Part shown: one piece after another, positions 31,847 to 43,900 of the stretch | Position numbering within the stretch: position 1 is the stretch's first letter | How the letters are laid out: each line of letters opens with the position of its first letter | NCBI GenBank assembly: GCA_034359265.1 | Contig: CP136890.1 | Span: forward strand, 94,761,501-94,825,500 | DNA: 64,000 nt | Direction: 5' to 3' | Source: Canna indica | Lineage: Eukaryota; Streptophyta; Magnoliopsida; Zingiberales; Cannaceae | Made by a program: the position numbers and the translations under genes | Notes under the pieces: model-generated | Databases searched by the model: none | The model's input: only the letters and a program-made list of their open reading frames with translations | What the model was told of the DNA's origin: nothing

Positions 31847-34350
31847 CTCCCCTGGCAAGTTGGTTGAATGGAGAAGGGATTCTCCATTCCCAACTTGGAA
31901 CATAGCTTCCAATGTTGAGGTGTAGGTAGAGCTTTGGTGAGAATATCAGCTGGTTGCTCCTCGCTTGGAATATATTTCGGTTCCACAATCTTGGCCTGAT
32001 ACTTTTCTCGGACAAAGTAACAGTCCATTTCGAGGTGTTTGGTTCGCTCATGAAAGACAGGATTGTGAGTAATGTGTAATGCACTTTGCGAATCACAGAA
32101 CAAAGGTATTGTTCCTTGTTGATGTACCCCAATTTCTGTCAAGAGGTTCAATATCCATATCAGTTCAACTGTAGTGCTAGACAATGCCCTTAATTCACTC
32201 TCTGCACTAGATCGACTAACTGTGGGCTGCTTCTTGCACTTCCAATTGACAATTGAGGAACCCAACTTGACGATGTAACCTGTCACTGATCGTCTACTTT
32301 GATTGCAGCCACCCCAGTCTGCGTCGGAATATTCAGTTAAGGTCATATCAGAGTCTGATGAGTAGAACAGCCCTAAACCTACAGTTCCTTTTAGATACTT
32401 CAGAATTCTTAACGCAGCTAGGTAATGATTCACTGTAGGGCTCTGGACATGCTGACTCAGTTTATGGACACTGAACATTATGTCCGGTCTTGTAACTGTG
32501 ACATACAGCAGCTTCCCTATGAGTTGTCTGTAAGCTGAGTTGTCCTCAAAAGGTTCTTCAGCTTCTGCTATCTCCTTATCATGCTTTCTATTCAAAGTCA
32601 TTGGAGTAGGTTTGGGTTTGCATTCTACCAATTTCATGTCTGATAGCAAGTCCATAATGTACTTGCGTTGACAGATATGAATTCCTCCATCACTCCTTTG
32701 TATCTCTAATCCAAGGAAGTACTTTAAGGACCCCAAGTTCTTAATTTTGAACTTGTCATTCAGATATTTTTTCAGCTCATCTATTCCCTCACTATCAGAA
32801 CCTGTGAGTATGATATCATCAACATAGATGAGAGCTAATACTATTCTGTTGTCACTTCTTTTAATGAACAAACATGGGTCTCCATTTCCTTGAACAAAAC
32901 CCTTCTCTTTGATGCTAGTCGACAGCTTTGAAAACCACTGTCTCCCAACTTGCTTCAGTCCATACAAAGACTTGTTCAGTTTGCATACCTTTTCATCTGA
33001 GACTGATCCATACCCTGGTGGAAGTCTCATATACACTTCCTCTTCAAGTTCTCCATGAAGATAGGCATTGTTCACATCAAGTTGATGGATGGGCCAGCTT
33101 GAACTTGATGCTATGGCAAGTATTATTCTCACGGTGGCCATCTTTGATACTGGAGCAAAAGTATCAAAGTAGTCAACACCCTCAACTTGGGTGTAACCTT
33201 TGGCTACTAGCCGAGACTTATACATGTCCACTGTGCCATCTTGATTATATTTGATCTTATATATCCATCTGCAACCTACAGGATTTTTGCCTTCTGGTAA
33301 TTTGCACACATTCCAGGTATTGTTCAATTCGAGTGCCTTTAACTCTTCTTCCATGGATTTCCTCCATACAGGGTTTGTCATTGCTTCCTCATATGTAGTT
33401 GGTTCATGTTTCACATCTATGTTGGCAATGAACCTTTTATGGTTTTCTGAAATGTTGTTTAGTCTCATGTAGTTCATCATAGGATATGGTGTACTAACAT
33501 GACTTCTCTTGATTTCCTGAGGTGAATTGCTGCTCATTTGGTTACACACATAGTCTTGTAACCTCACAGGCCTCTTAATCACCCTTTTGTTCCTTCGAAC
33601 AGGTGACTGATTTGTATCTTCAGCTACTTCTCTATTGATATCTGAATTGTTTCCCTCTGATGTATTGTTTGTGTCTTCATTTGGCAATCTCATATTCCTG
33701 TCATCATTGTGAGCAGATATTTCATGCATAGAGTTTTGACTCACTTCTTGTGGGCTGTGTGTCGCAGTTTTGTCATTTTTAGTGCTAAAACAGGCTTCAT
33801 CTGTTGATCCATCACAATTCATTGGCACTGGATATATAGTCTTTTGTATGCAGTGCTTATTGAAAGGGAAAATGTGTTCTACAAATATCACATCTCTTGA
33901 CACAGTTATGCTTTGAGTCTTCAAGTCGTATACCTTGTATCCCTTTTTGCCTTGTGGATATCCAATGAAAACAGACTCACTACCTCTAGCATCAAACTTT
34001 GTCCTCCCATGTCTCAATGTGCTAGTATAACATAAGCATCCGAAAGCTCTTAAGTGGTCTAGCTTGGGTGAAGAATTGTATAGCAACTCATAAGGACTCT
34101 TGTTTGCTAATTTGATACTTGGCATTCTATTGATTAGGTATGTAGCAGTTTGTATGCATTCACCCCAAAAAATCTCAGGTAGCTGTGCCTGAAACCTCAA
34201 GCTTCTGGCCACTTCTAAAAGATGCTTGTGTTTCCTCTCCACAACAGCATTCTGCTGGGGTGTCTCCACACAAGAACTTTGGTGAGCAATGCCTTGGTCA
34301 GCCAAAAAATCCCTCACTGTGCTGTTAAAGAATTCTGAACCATTGTCTGT
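31807..34350 (-). pseudogene. Copia pol, distal part: integrase end, RT, RNase H
   Basis: The frame starts downstream of the TGA at 34351. It has the rest of the integrase catalytic core (TDNGSEF, ETPQQNAVVERKH with the third acidic residue) and the C-terminal integrase region (FGCLCY, GYKVYDL). The reverse transcriptase follows, with WIYKIKYNQDG, LDVNNAYLHGELEEEVYM and the YVDD active site. RNase H shows YSDADWGGC, SAESELRAL and ADILTKALP. YGLKQVGRQW has Val where Ala is usual. This part alone is uninterrupted but lacks the upstream domains. Confidence 0.93.
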
Positions 34351-35127
34351 TCAAATTACTTTGATGCACTTATCATACTGGTTCTTAATCATCTTCACAA
34401 AGTCTATCAATATTCCTGGGACTTGGCTTTTAAAGGAGAAAAGGAATATCCACACAGCTCTAGAAAAATCATCAACCACTGTCAGGAAATATGAGCAACC
34501 ATCAAATGTTTTAACTCTATGAGGACCCCATACATCAAGGTGTATAAGTTCAAAGCAATCAGAAGCTTTATTTAAACTTTGAGGAAAAGATAATCTATTC
34601 AACTTTGCAACTGGACAGATGTTGCAAAACAAGTCAGTATTACAATTCAAATCTGGTAAGTACTTAGACAAAATTCTCATTCTATCAGATGGCATGTGCC
34701 CTAGTCTAAGATGCCATAAGGACAAGGTATCCAGCTTCACGTTCATTGCCCTGATTTCATTCTCTTGGCTGCATTCTCCTCCTTTGGTTTCCCTCAGTAC
34801 ATAGAGTCCATTCTCTTCATCACCAGTACCCATCACCTCCTCCGAAACAAGGTCCTGTATGATGAAATGGGAAGGATTAAATGTTATAGAACATCTTAAC
34901 CTTTTAGTCAGTCTACTCACTGACATCAGGTTGCATTTGAAGGCAGAAACTGATAAAATATTCTGTAATTGGATATGTTTGTTTACATGTGCTGTACCAA
35001 TACCAGTGATAGGTACTGAAGTGCCATTGGGTAATGAAACTCTATCCTTTTTATCAGTTTCGAAGGTATGTATCAAGTCAATTTCACTAGAGACAATATG
35101 ATCAGTTGCCCCACTGTCTAATATTCA
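34351..35127 (-). pseudogene. Copia protease and integrase N-terminal part, bounded by two stops
   Basis: Just after the TGA at 35125-35127 comes ILDSGATDH, with the aspartic protease active site DSGATD. The GAG-pre-integrase and zinc-binding region follow (HLRLGHMPSDRM ... FCNICPVAK), then the start of the catalytic core (DVWGP, VVDDFSRAVW). The frame ends at TGA 34351-34353, where family members read KVIRTDNGSEF, so the stop stands for Arg. The first TGA stands where Trp is conserved. Confidence 0.9.
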
Positions 35128-36309
35128 TTTCTTTTCTAATCCTCTAGAATTTCTGTTGAGTAACTCACATGCCATATTGACAACTGCTTTGTTGCTCAGG
35201 TTGTTATTGAACAATCCTAGCAGAGTTTGATATTGCTCTTCAGTGAAGCCACCATGATTCCCTTCTTCCTTTTTGTTTGATGAGCTCTCAGGTTTGTCTT
35301 CCTCCTTGATTTCAGGTTTGTCCATCACTGCATTGTTCACTTGTCTATCACTGAACTGATTAGGATATTTTTGTTTCCCTTTGTAATTCTTGTTCCCCGA
35401 AGGATATCCATGTATTTTAAAGCAATTCTCTCGGGTATGACCTGCCCTCTTACAGAAATCACAGAATTTTCTTTGCTGATATCCTTCATTTCCCTTTTCA
35501 CTTCTAAAAACTGCCCCTTGAGACTGTTTGAATGTGTTCAATGCAACACTATCAACCAAGGCATTTCCTTGCATGCCTATTTTCCTTTGCGACTCTTCTT
35601 GACTAAGCAAGGAATAGGCCTGATTAAGATCAGGCAGTGGTTTCATAAGTAGTATCTGACCTCTTATATGTATGTAAGAGTCATTTAGGCCCATCAAGAA
35701 TTGTCTCAGCCTCATTTTTTCAATTCTGTTTCTTCCCTTGTCAGAATCATAGTCGAGATCCAAGTCTACTACATCCAGTTCATCCCATAGGGATTTTATC
35801 TTGGTGAAGTAGGTAGCAATGGATAAGTTTCCCTGCCTCAATGTGTAAATTTGAGCTTCTAGCTCAAAAATTCTGGATTCATTGCTCTTTCCGAACCTGT
35901 TTTCCAGGTCTAACCACATTTTATATGCTGACTTTGCATATATGACACTAGTAGTGAGCTCCGGGACAATCGACTGTACTATCCAGGATCTAACTAGGTC
36001 ATTGCAGCGTTTCCAAATGCTGAACATTGGAGAGTTCATTTCGGGCATTTGGATTGAGCCATCAACAAATCCCAATTTATTTTTTGCAGATAGTGAAATT
36101 AATATGGATTCGCGCCAAGGTAAGTAATTCTCTTGTCCAATTAACTTCACAGAAACAAGAAAAATACCTGGCGAATCACTACTATGAATCTGATATGGAT
36201 CGTTTGCATATCCTACTGCATCTGATGTGGCGCGGCTTTCCTCTTGATCTTGATTCACAGACTCAGCGACAACTGAGGGTGTCGATCTGGTCCTGCGATT
36301 TCTTGTCAT
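35128..36309 (-). CDS. Copia gag
   Basis: The frame runs from ATG 36309 (MTRNRRTRST) to the TGA at 35125. The N-terminal retrotran_gag_3-like motif (PGIFLVSVKLIGQENYLPW) is followed by the UBN2-type capsid region (AYKMWLDLENRFGKSN, YFTKIKSLWDELD). A zinc knuckle, CDFCKRAGHTRENC, sits near the C terminus. Gag forms the virus-like particle in the cytoplasm. A 20-bp direct duplication (GATTTGGGGAAGAACTCAAA) lies just upstream of the ATG at about 36313-36351. Confidence 0.9.
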
Positions 36310-36380
36310 CTGATTTGGGGAAGAACTCAAAGATTTGGGGAAGAACTCAAACTCTAGGTTTGATATTTCGCTCAATTAGC

Positions 36381-36394
36381 CTGCTCTGATACCA
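36381..36394 (-). promoter_or_regulatory. Primer-binding site of the copia element
   Basis: The minus strand reads TGGTATCAGAGCAG directly after the 5' LTR. This is the usual complement of the 3' end of initiator methionine tRNA used to prime copia reverse transcription. Confidence 0.95.
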
Positions 36395-36773
36395 TGATGC
36401 GGAAATGAAGCAGAGCCGAGGAAGAATCGCAAGAGAAAGACGCAACCAACCTTTATTCAACTGATGGTTAATTCATCAGTGATCGGAAAGATTACAAAAG
36501 CAACACTGGGTTCATCTGGAACATGCTCCAGATGACCTCTCAAAAACTGAAGAAATATTGAGGAGGAAAAACGAATTCAAAAGGAATCGATCCCTCTCTC
36601 AGTTTAAAATATCCTATTTATATGACTTGAGGTAAGAATGGAAAATACACTTTTGCCTTTCTCCTTTATTTGGTTCTATATCCTTCATTAAGCCTATATG
36701 TGTCTTGTCCCTTCTTGCGTCAGGTAATACCCGTCACTGCTTACCCTTCTTCTTCCTCAAGCTAATGTCAACA
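36395..36773 (-). repeat. 5' LTR of the copia element
   Basis: This LTR is 379 bp and is followed on the right by the target duplication TAATG (36774-36778). As the 5' LTR in minus orientation it should hold the promoter; the minus-strand phrase CATATAAATAGGATATTT (about 36607-36624) is a candidate TATA box. Confidence 0.95.
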
Positions 36774-36778
36774 TAATG

Positions 36779-37300
36779 TTCCCCATTTATTATGTTGGAT
36801 GCCTATGTATTTGTCAATATTTTGCAACAAAAATAAAAATAAATGAGGATTAAGAACACTATTTCATTTTACATCTATTCCCTCCAACCAAACCGGTGAT
36901 AAAAGTTATTCATTCCACCAAAGTTAAACAGATAAATTATCATCAATAAGATATCTAACTTCAAAACAATCCTCCAGAGAGTCACCATACCTAAAATAAA
37001 CTCTCGAGTTGATTGATCCCATCGGCTATTTCATGCATAAAGCTGGATACAATTAAATTACCATATATAATAGATCACGTTGCTATTACTGATCAATCAC
37101 ACATATTGTTTTTCTAAATATGTAATTATATAAAATCTTAGCATTACAGATCAGGCACATGACAACGTCTACAAAACGCTTTAAATTAGAATTCAACTTT
37201 GGGTTAGACAATATGCATTAATGTGTTAACCAACTTAAATGTTAGTCTAATCAAACTTATTATTGCACCCTTTAATGAGTTAAGTTATTTATATGATCCA
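36779..37300. other. Rest of the split tandem repeat, then AT-rich DNA
   Basis: To about 36905 the sequence continues the repeat cut by the copia element (CCCTCCAACCAAACCGGTGATAAAAG in shorter phrases). After that nothing is recognised. Confidence 0.5.
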
Positions 37301-37799
37301 TGTTAGAAAAAAATTAATTCCATAATAATTATATGAATTTAAAAATACCAATTATAAATAGATAAAGAAAAAAATTACTTGAAGAGATAAAAATACAGCG
37401 AAAGTAATTTTCTAGATCTCTAAGAATAATTTGATCTTTCTCTACATTACTTTCTCAAAAAACTCTACTTTGACGGGAAAAGCAACACTAAGTAAGGATT
37501 TTTAATCTCTCATTCTCACATGTGTGTAGAGGGGATCTAGCCTTTATTTATAATTGATTAAATGAGTCCTCTCCATCACGAACTTCATTAATCGGGCCTA
37601 CACTTGACTAATTACACCAATCATGATTAAATATTTCGAGCTCAAGTTATATTGATCTAAATTAAATGAGCTAATATGCATCTCAAATAGGATCATAAGA
37701 TTAATTCGTCTAAATCAAAAACCACAATCGACCGTAGCCCTCAAAAAATATATTTAAAAATAAGAAAATATATATTTCAATTAAAAAAATATTCTAACA
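37301..37799 (-). repeat. 3' LTR of the old copia-derived element
   Basis: About 499 bp, TGTTAG...CTAACA. It is followed by TTCTTCC, which reads as a short purine tract on the minus strand and could be the polypurine tract. Confidence 0.65.
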
Positions 37800-38476
37800 T
37801 TCTTCCAGCAACATCAATCGCAAAACTATAATTTGAAAATATCCATTCACTACTAGAAAAATGGGCATCAGCAACGGCTGATACCGTTGCTGAAGAGCAT
37901 CAGCAACGGCCGAGCCGTTGCAATAGCACCGTGACAGAAACTCGCGTTGCTGATAACTTTGCGACATATCAGCAACGGCCGCTCGGGCCGTCGATAAATA
38001 TATTGTCAGCAACGGACACGGAGCCGTTGCTGATAACACTAATAGCAACGGCCGCTGAGTCCGTAGCAACGCCGTTAGTAAAAGCCCGTCGCTAAGCCGT
38101 TGCTGTAGGTCATCAGCAACGGCTTTCGATAAACTTTTAGCAACGGCTTTCCCACGGACAGCCGTGGGAAAGCCGTTGCTAATGATGTGAACCTGGTAAC
38201 GAAAATATTTAAAATTTAAAATTTTCATTGATACATTGATACATTATCTGATACATAACTCACACACCCATACACTCATACACACATTCATTCACACATC
38301 ACAAACACACCAAGATATACATCAAAACAATTATGTTTATATTGATAATTATCCACGATAGTATAAAAACAATTCAAATGCAAAATTGAAGTATCAATAT
38401 CTCAGTAACAAAGTCAATATAAATTAAACAAGTTCAATATCTCAGTAACAAAGTCAATATAAACAAAATCTCACGA

Positions 38477-39494
38477 TCACGATGGAGGATGGTCTGGATC
38501 ATATGGCGGGGTCTGGAGTGCATGAGTGTACACCGGCGTGGACTGATTCGAGGACGATGGATTAGATGATGCCGAAGAGATGCCTGCTTCGGGATGACCT
38601 GACATGTTGCGTAGCATAGATTGTATATCCGCCATCATCTGACTCTGGCGCTCCATCATCTCAGTCTGACGCGCGACCGTCTCCTCTAGTGTCCTTATCC
38701 TATTATTATGATCATAACTGGATCTGGAGGTGGACGGTCGCTCACCAGCGACTGGAGGGGTCGGTGCCCCAAGTGGCCCTAGTACGGCTCGCGCATGACC
38801 ACTATCTGCAAAGCCATATACGCGGCCATGGTCCCAGCCACCTGCGTCCTCGGGGGTACCCCCGCGCTGCACCACCGTCTGGCTGTAGGTCTCCTACTCG
38901 AGTTTGATTTTTTGTTTAATATTTATCATAAAACTTAAATTATAAATATATAATGAATAATTTAAACAAATATATAATTACCACAATGTATGCAGCGCGG
39001 TTGTCGATGTACTCCCCCGTCCCATGTGCTCGACGGTGAGTCCGCTCAAACACCGCCATCGGGGAGGGTCGCTGGACAGTCCCGTCATCCGACACCGTCG
39101 TCTACATTTACAAAACAAATACATTAATTAGTACACATAGTAACAAATAAAATATATAATTAAAAGATATACTTACCATACGGTTCGCGTGCACTGCAAA
39201 TGCAACAGAGCCGCCGGTGTGACGCGCTGCTCCCCCGGACATGCGATTTCTAGCCGCATTCCGAGAAACCTCCTGCCATCGATCCGTCGACCACATTCCC
39301 ACGAGCTGGTCCCATATATCCGGAGCAATCCAACCGGGGCCGTATCCCCGAGTCTCCGCGATGTTAGTGGTCCCAGCTCGGGCCATCGCCTGGGACCGAG
39401 CCTGCCCCAGCTGCCCGTTGTACCTTGCCCGGGAAATAGCCTCCCAGGCAGCGTAAATGAAGGGCCTCTGGTCCTCGGCCCATGTATAGCGAGC
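38477..39494 (-). pseudogene. CACTA second gene (Transposase_24-like), element C
   Basis: The exons match element A: 39494-39177 (318 nt, frame intact), 39101-38982 (120 nt) and 38893-38477. The Transposase_24 pattern W..LVGMW......S.NAARNR is followed by the HTGGSVAF box that A has lost by frameshift. The last exon lacks 33 nt (about 11 codons) relative to A. It has one more Met/Gln heptad in the coiled coil. The first exon is gone, and the donor of the exon before 39494 is GCACAT where A has GCACGT, so normal splicing is unlikely. Confidence 0.7.
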
Positions 39495-39559
39495 CTGCAA
39501 AATAATAATATCAGTACCAATATTAATATATCATCATGCATGTAAAAAAAAAAAATATA

Positions 39560-39930
39560 TGTGCCTCAAACTCGCGCCATAACATGTCGACGTGCTCGCT
39601 AGGCACGTGAGACCACGTAGGCCATGCCCCGTGCATGTATCGTCGAATAGTAGAAGAAATGCTCCTCGGCACGACACAAGTCGACATACCTGTTAAATTT
39701 ATCATCAACCGTGTGAAATGCTCCTCGGCTCCAGCATTCATCGTCTTCTTTGTAAATGAATATTCAACCGTGTGAAATTTATACCCGTTAATAAAATATC
39801 CGCTATAGCACGACACAAGTCGCGACGGTCCACTAACAAACTCAAAGATTCTTTCATCTATTTCAGCTCTGTGATCTTTGCTGTAAGTCTGAATCCAAGT
39901 AGGGAAATCACGATTCCGTAATCTCTCCAA
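39560..39930 (-). pseudogene. Chimeric relic: transposase DUF4216 part joined to second-gene exon 2
   Basis: The frame begins with transposase residues matching B near 2580-2380 (ERLRNRDFPTWIQTYSKDH, YFINGYKFHTVEYSFTKKTM). After an approximately 60-bp scrambled joint it runs into second-gene exon 2 (PRSISSTIRRYMHGAWPTW). Two separate deletions must have made this fusion. No function is suggested. Confidence 0.75.
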
Positions 39931-40192
39931 TTTAGAATAATTAGTTAACAGTTAAAATAAAAACGTAAGTGCAATACAAATAACTATATTCCCAAATTGT
40001 CCAATCAGGGACAATTCAAGAATTGTACGTCGTATAAAAGATCATCTACTTCTTTTACACGAACATACAATCCCCGAACGGATCTAAGGTTTTGCTAAAT
40101 CATATCCGACTCGTCGATGCGTACGTGAAACATATCAACTCGTCGGATGGATGATTATTTTCTAAATATTTCGAGACAATTCGAGTCCATAT

Positions 40193-40490
40193 TGGACGAT
40201 TTCGGCGCGCGTCCGAAGTGGACGATTCCGGCGCGCGTCCGAAGTGGATAATTCCGAAATTAATCTAAACCCTAAAAATTATTCTAACAAATTAAATAAT
40301 TAATTAACTATTAAAAAACTATTAAAAAACAATAATAAAATAATATTAAACTACAAATTCCGGCGCCGGAGTCAGGTGGACTCCGGCGCCGGCGTACACT
40401 GGCCGGACACACTGTCCGGCCAATGTACAAGGTCCGGCGGCGGCCATCGGCCGACCGCCACCGGCCGAAACCCTATTTTTAGGGTTTCGG
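40193..40490. repeat. Short tandem repeats and palindrome cluster of element C
   Basis: Three units of the GGACGATTCCGGCGCGCGTC repeat are followed by four palindromes corresponding to those at 6028-6165. The first stem here is longer (CCGGCGCCGGAGTC with GACTCCGGCGCCGG). Confidence 0.75.
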
Positions 40491-40991
40491 ACGAATTTTC
40501 TACCGGCATATGTCGGAGGGCAATGGGAAGAGACGGCAGTCGGAGGGCACATACCTGACAGTATCGGCAGCAGCGAGAGGCGTCGTCGGCGTCGGCAGCG
40601 GCGGCGAGAGGAAGGAGAGGAGGCGGCGGCGGCAGCAGCGGGAGGAAGAAGGGGGGCGGGCGCGATCTGCGACCTATATAAACTTATCAGCAACGGCTCA
40701 CTCGCCCGTTAGAAAGCCGTTGCTGATAAGTTATCATCAGCAACGGCTCACTTGTTCGTTAGCAAGCCGTTGCTAATAAGTTATCATCCGCAACGGCTCA
40801 CTTGTCCGTTAGAAAGCCGTTGCTGATAATTAACATCATCAGCAACGGCTCGCATGTCCGTTAGAAAGCCGTTGCATATACAACATATTTGCAACGGCTC
40901 GAGCGGCCGTAAGAATGCCGTTGCAAATAGCAACGACTTGAGCGGCCGTTGCTGATAGCCGTTGCTGAAGACCAAGTTTCTAGTAGTGATT

Positions 40992-43900
40992 TAAAAATGA
41001 CTCGAGTTAATCATAAAAATATGATCACAAGAAAAATATGATCCAAGATGCAACACTTATTATGACTCATATCAACAAATCAATAATATTGGATCATAGC
41101 AGTCATCACGTCATTCCTGGACATAAGACTTTACATGATCACGATACCACTGACATTGCTAACAATTGTCATTGGTGTGGAGTGTAGCATGAAAACAACA
41201 CTCAAAATAATTCGATAAAAACAATGTTATTTTTATTGTAGTCATCATACTTTCTCTTCTTTATATACCTTTCGGCAAAAGAAAACGGTTGGTTCAAAAA
41301 ACCATCAAGTCCCTATACTTAAATATGGTGTCAATCAGTTGACAACTTGATTCATATGACACTGAGTCTCAAATATATTTTGCACATATTTATAAACAAA
41401 GTCATGATGCCTTAGACTCAAATATGGTATCAATCAATGGACATATTGATTTAAATAATACCGAGTCTCAAATATGCTAAACACATGTGCATAAATAAAA
41501 TCAATATGTCTCTATACTCAAATATGATATCAATCAAGCGACAACTTGATTCAATATGACACCGAGTCCTAAATATATTGAACGTATATGGATAAACTAA
41601 AATCATCATGTCTCTAGACCCAAATATGATATCAATCAATGAACAACTTGATTCAATATGATACTGGATCTTAAATATATTGAACACATAAATGTGATAA
41701 TAGAATATATATATATAATGTGTATATTATTGAGTATGTAATATAACATCTAACAATAACGCATCAAATTGCTCAATAATTATCATAAATAAATATAAAA
41801 CTCCCACTAACCAAGCACATCAAAAGAACTAAAAAAAGCTCATATTTTCAATATGTCTTTCAAAGACAATGAGTATGAGTTCCTTGGTTAATTAAGGGAT
41901 CTGCTAATATAAAAATTATATTTGTGTTCAACAATAATGTCTCCTTATTCACAAGATCTTTAACTGTCAAAATTTTGATTCTAAATGTTTGGAGTCTTGT
42001 AATGAGATCTACAATGTGAAGTCATATATTAAATTTTTAGGTCAGATAGCTTGATATTCTGCTAGTTACTAATAAAAAAAATATTTTTCACCCATTGACC
42101 TTCACATATATATACTAATCAATTATTTTCTTCACATCATATGAGTGTCATTATCTTATCAACAAGTGATTGATTTATGAATCAGTTAATCAATGAGAAT
42201 ACATTAATTTTTGAGAACATGTCTCATTTAGGCAAATAGATTTTTTAGACCAGCGCACACTCTAATAAATTCATCATAATATATTAGATTAAATTATAGG
42301 GTATGTAATATAATTAAAATTGAGGCTAACCAAATATTACATATTCACCTTTGGGCAGAACATGTAATCTCGAAATAAAGCTTCGATGAGTTAAATAATG
42401 AGAATATATTGATTTTTGAAAATCTATAACTTTTGAGCAGACAGATTTATAGACCAATGCACACTCTTCTAACTCCATTACAAAACTTTCAATTAAAACA
42501 CTCAATAATTCTCCTTTGGGATAAACTATTGAATGAATTAATTTGAAGCATTCCTCATATGATAAGAAAAACCACTAATCATTACAAGTAATCCCACTTT
42601 GACAGTAATTACAAGCAATAATCAGTGAAAAATAATATACATGAATCAATTGCCCACATGTCAAATATTCAAATCCATAATATATATTACAAAATTGGTA
42701 CAAGAATAAAATATCATAATTAATAATGAATTTAAATCAATGACCATTTTAAAATATTATTTATATTTATGTGGTTGTAAATTATACCAATATCTTCACC
42801 TAATTGTAGCTATATTAGGTTTTATATATATATATATAATGGCAGCATTATTTACAATAAGAAATTAATATATATTTCAAGTAATCCACGTAACATAAAA
42901 TGAATAACAATATTATCATGTAAATAATAAATCATATGAATTCTACATCAAATCAAATGTAGCATAATTTGAAACATGACAATAAAATTTGCAGTAAATA
43001 ATCATGAAACGGATCTTAATGATAAATTAATCATATTGTGTCAATTTTACAGTATTATTATAATATCATAATAACAAATACTGCATTAGGCCTAAATTAA
43101 GCAATGATAATAATCATATTTATAGTGTGCAAAACTTTTATAAGCAGCGGGTTGAAAAATTGGAGAATGACCATTAATAGCATTAGGCTCATATTCAAGA
43201 TCCAATAGCCCAGCTCAGTTTCAGCATAAGATAGAAAAGATTTTACAGCCACATTAAAATTTAAAATACTGCAATAAATATAAAATAATATCTATAACAA
43301 TAAATCATGTGATCAATTATATCACGATATTTAATATACTAAATCACAAGGCTCATATTGGGATCAAAATTCTGACTCATAAATACACAAAGCTCCCAAA
43401 AATTAAATACAATGAGCAAGAGTTCTAACACAATTTAAATGTTGTAAAAACACTTTCATGAATAATGAATTTATTTTGAAAAATGACCCACATGCATTAC
43501 TGGGTCCAAATATATCCAATATGTATTAAAATGAGCAATATACTATCATGTGCATTATATCAGCTATCCATGAAGCAAAATATAGCATAGTATAAAGTAC
43601 AATGATAAAATAATAAATCAATATTTTATGACCTCACTTGAGGCAAAATATATCATGATGTACAAAAATAAATTGACATTCATGAATTTGCATGAATTAA
43701 AAAATTAAATATGTCAATATGTAAAAAAAATAGCATAAATAAATTAGCCACTTGAATTCTACGTACACAATAGATTAAACACGATAATAAAATTGACAAT
43801 AATAAAATAATATCAATTATAGCATGTGAGCAAAATTAGCATGATAAATTAATTTATGCTATGTCCATATAGGACCATGAGTGTGTTGGCAAACAATAAT

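Larger units (their letters stand above)
31468..36773 (-). mobile_element. Ty1-copia LTR retrotransposon, nearly intact, with nonsense codons
   Basis: The element is 5,306 bp in minus orientation: 5' LTR 36395-36773, primer-binding site 36381-36394, gag from 36309, protease-integrase-RT-RNase H to 31807, and 3' LTR 31468-31846. The LTRs begin TG and end CA, are 379 bp each and differ at two sites. The domain order integrase before reverse transcriptase makes it copia. Two in-frame TGA codons (35125 and 34351) break the polyprotein, so it is non-autonomous. It lies inside an older tandem repeat. Confidence 0.95.
37848..40988 (-). mobile_element. CACTA element C, complete ends, internally deleted
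   Basis: 3,141 bp bounded by CACTACTAGAAA and TTTCTAGTAGTG, with 3-bp target duplications ATT (37845-37847 and 40989-40991). CAGCAACGGC subterminal arrays lie at 37868-38200 and 40685-40975. Reading on the minus strand from 40988 come the 5' palindrome cluster, three tandem repeat units, half of the long hairpin, a C-terminal transposase scrap and the second gene without its first exon. The 5' region runs straight into transposase sequence at 39930, so most of the transposase is deleted. It shows the full family plan missing from the truncated A and B. Confidence 0.88.

Noticed and set aside
37794..38228. A 144-codon minus-strand frame and similar frames at 40346-40975.
   Set aside because: They lie over CACTA subterminal repeats and palindromes and have no protein-like features.
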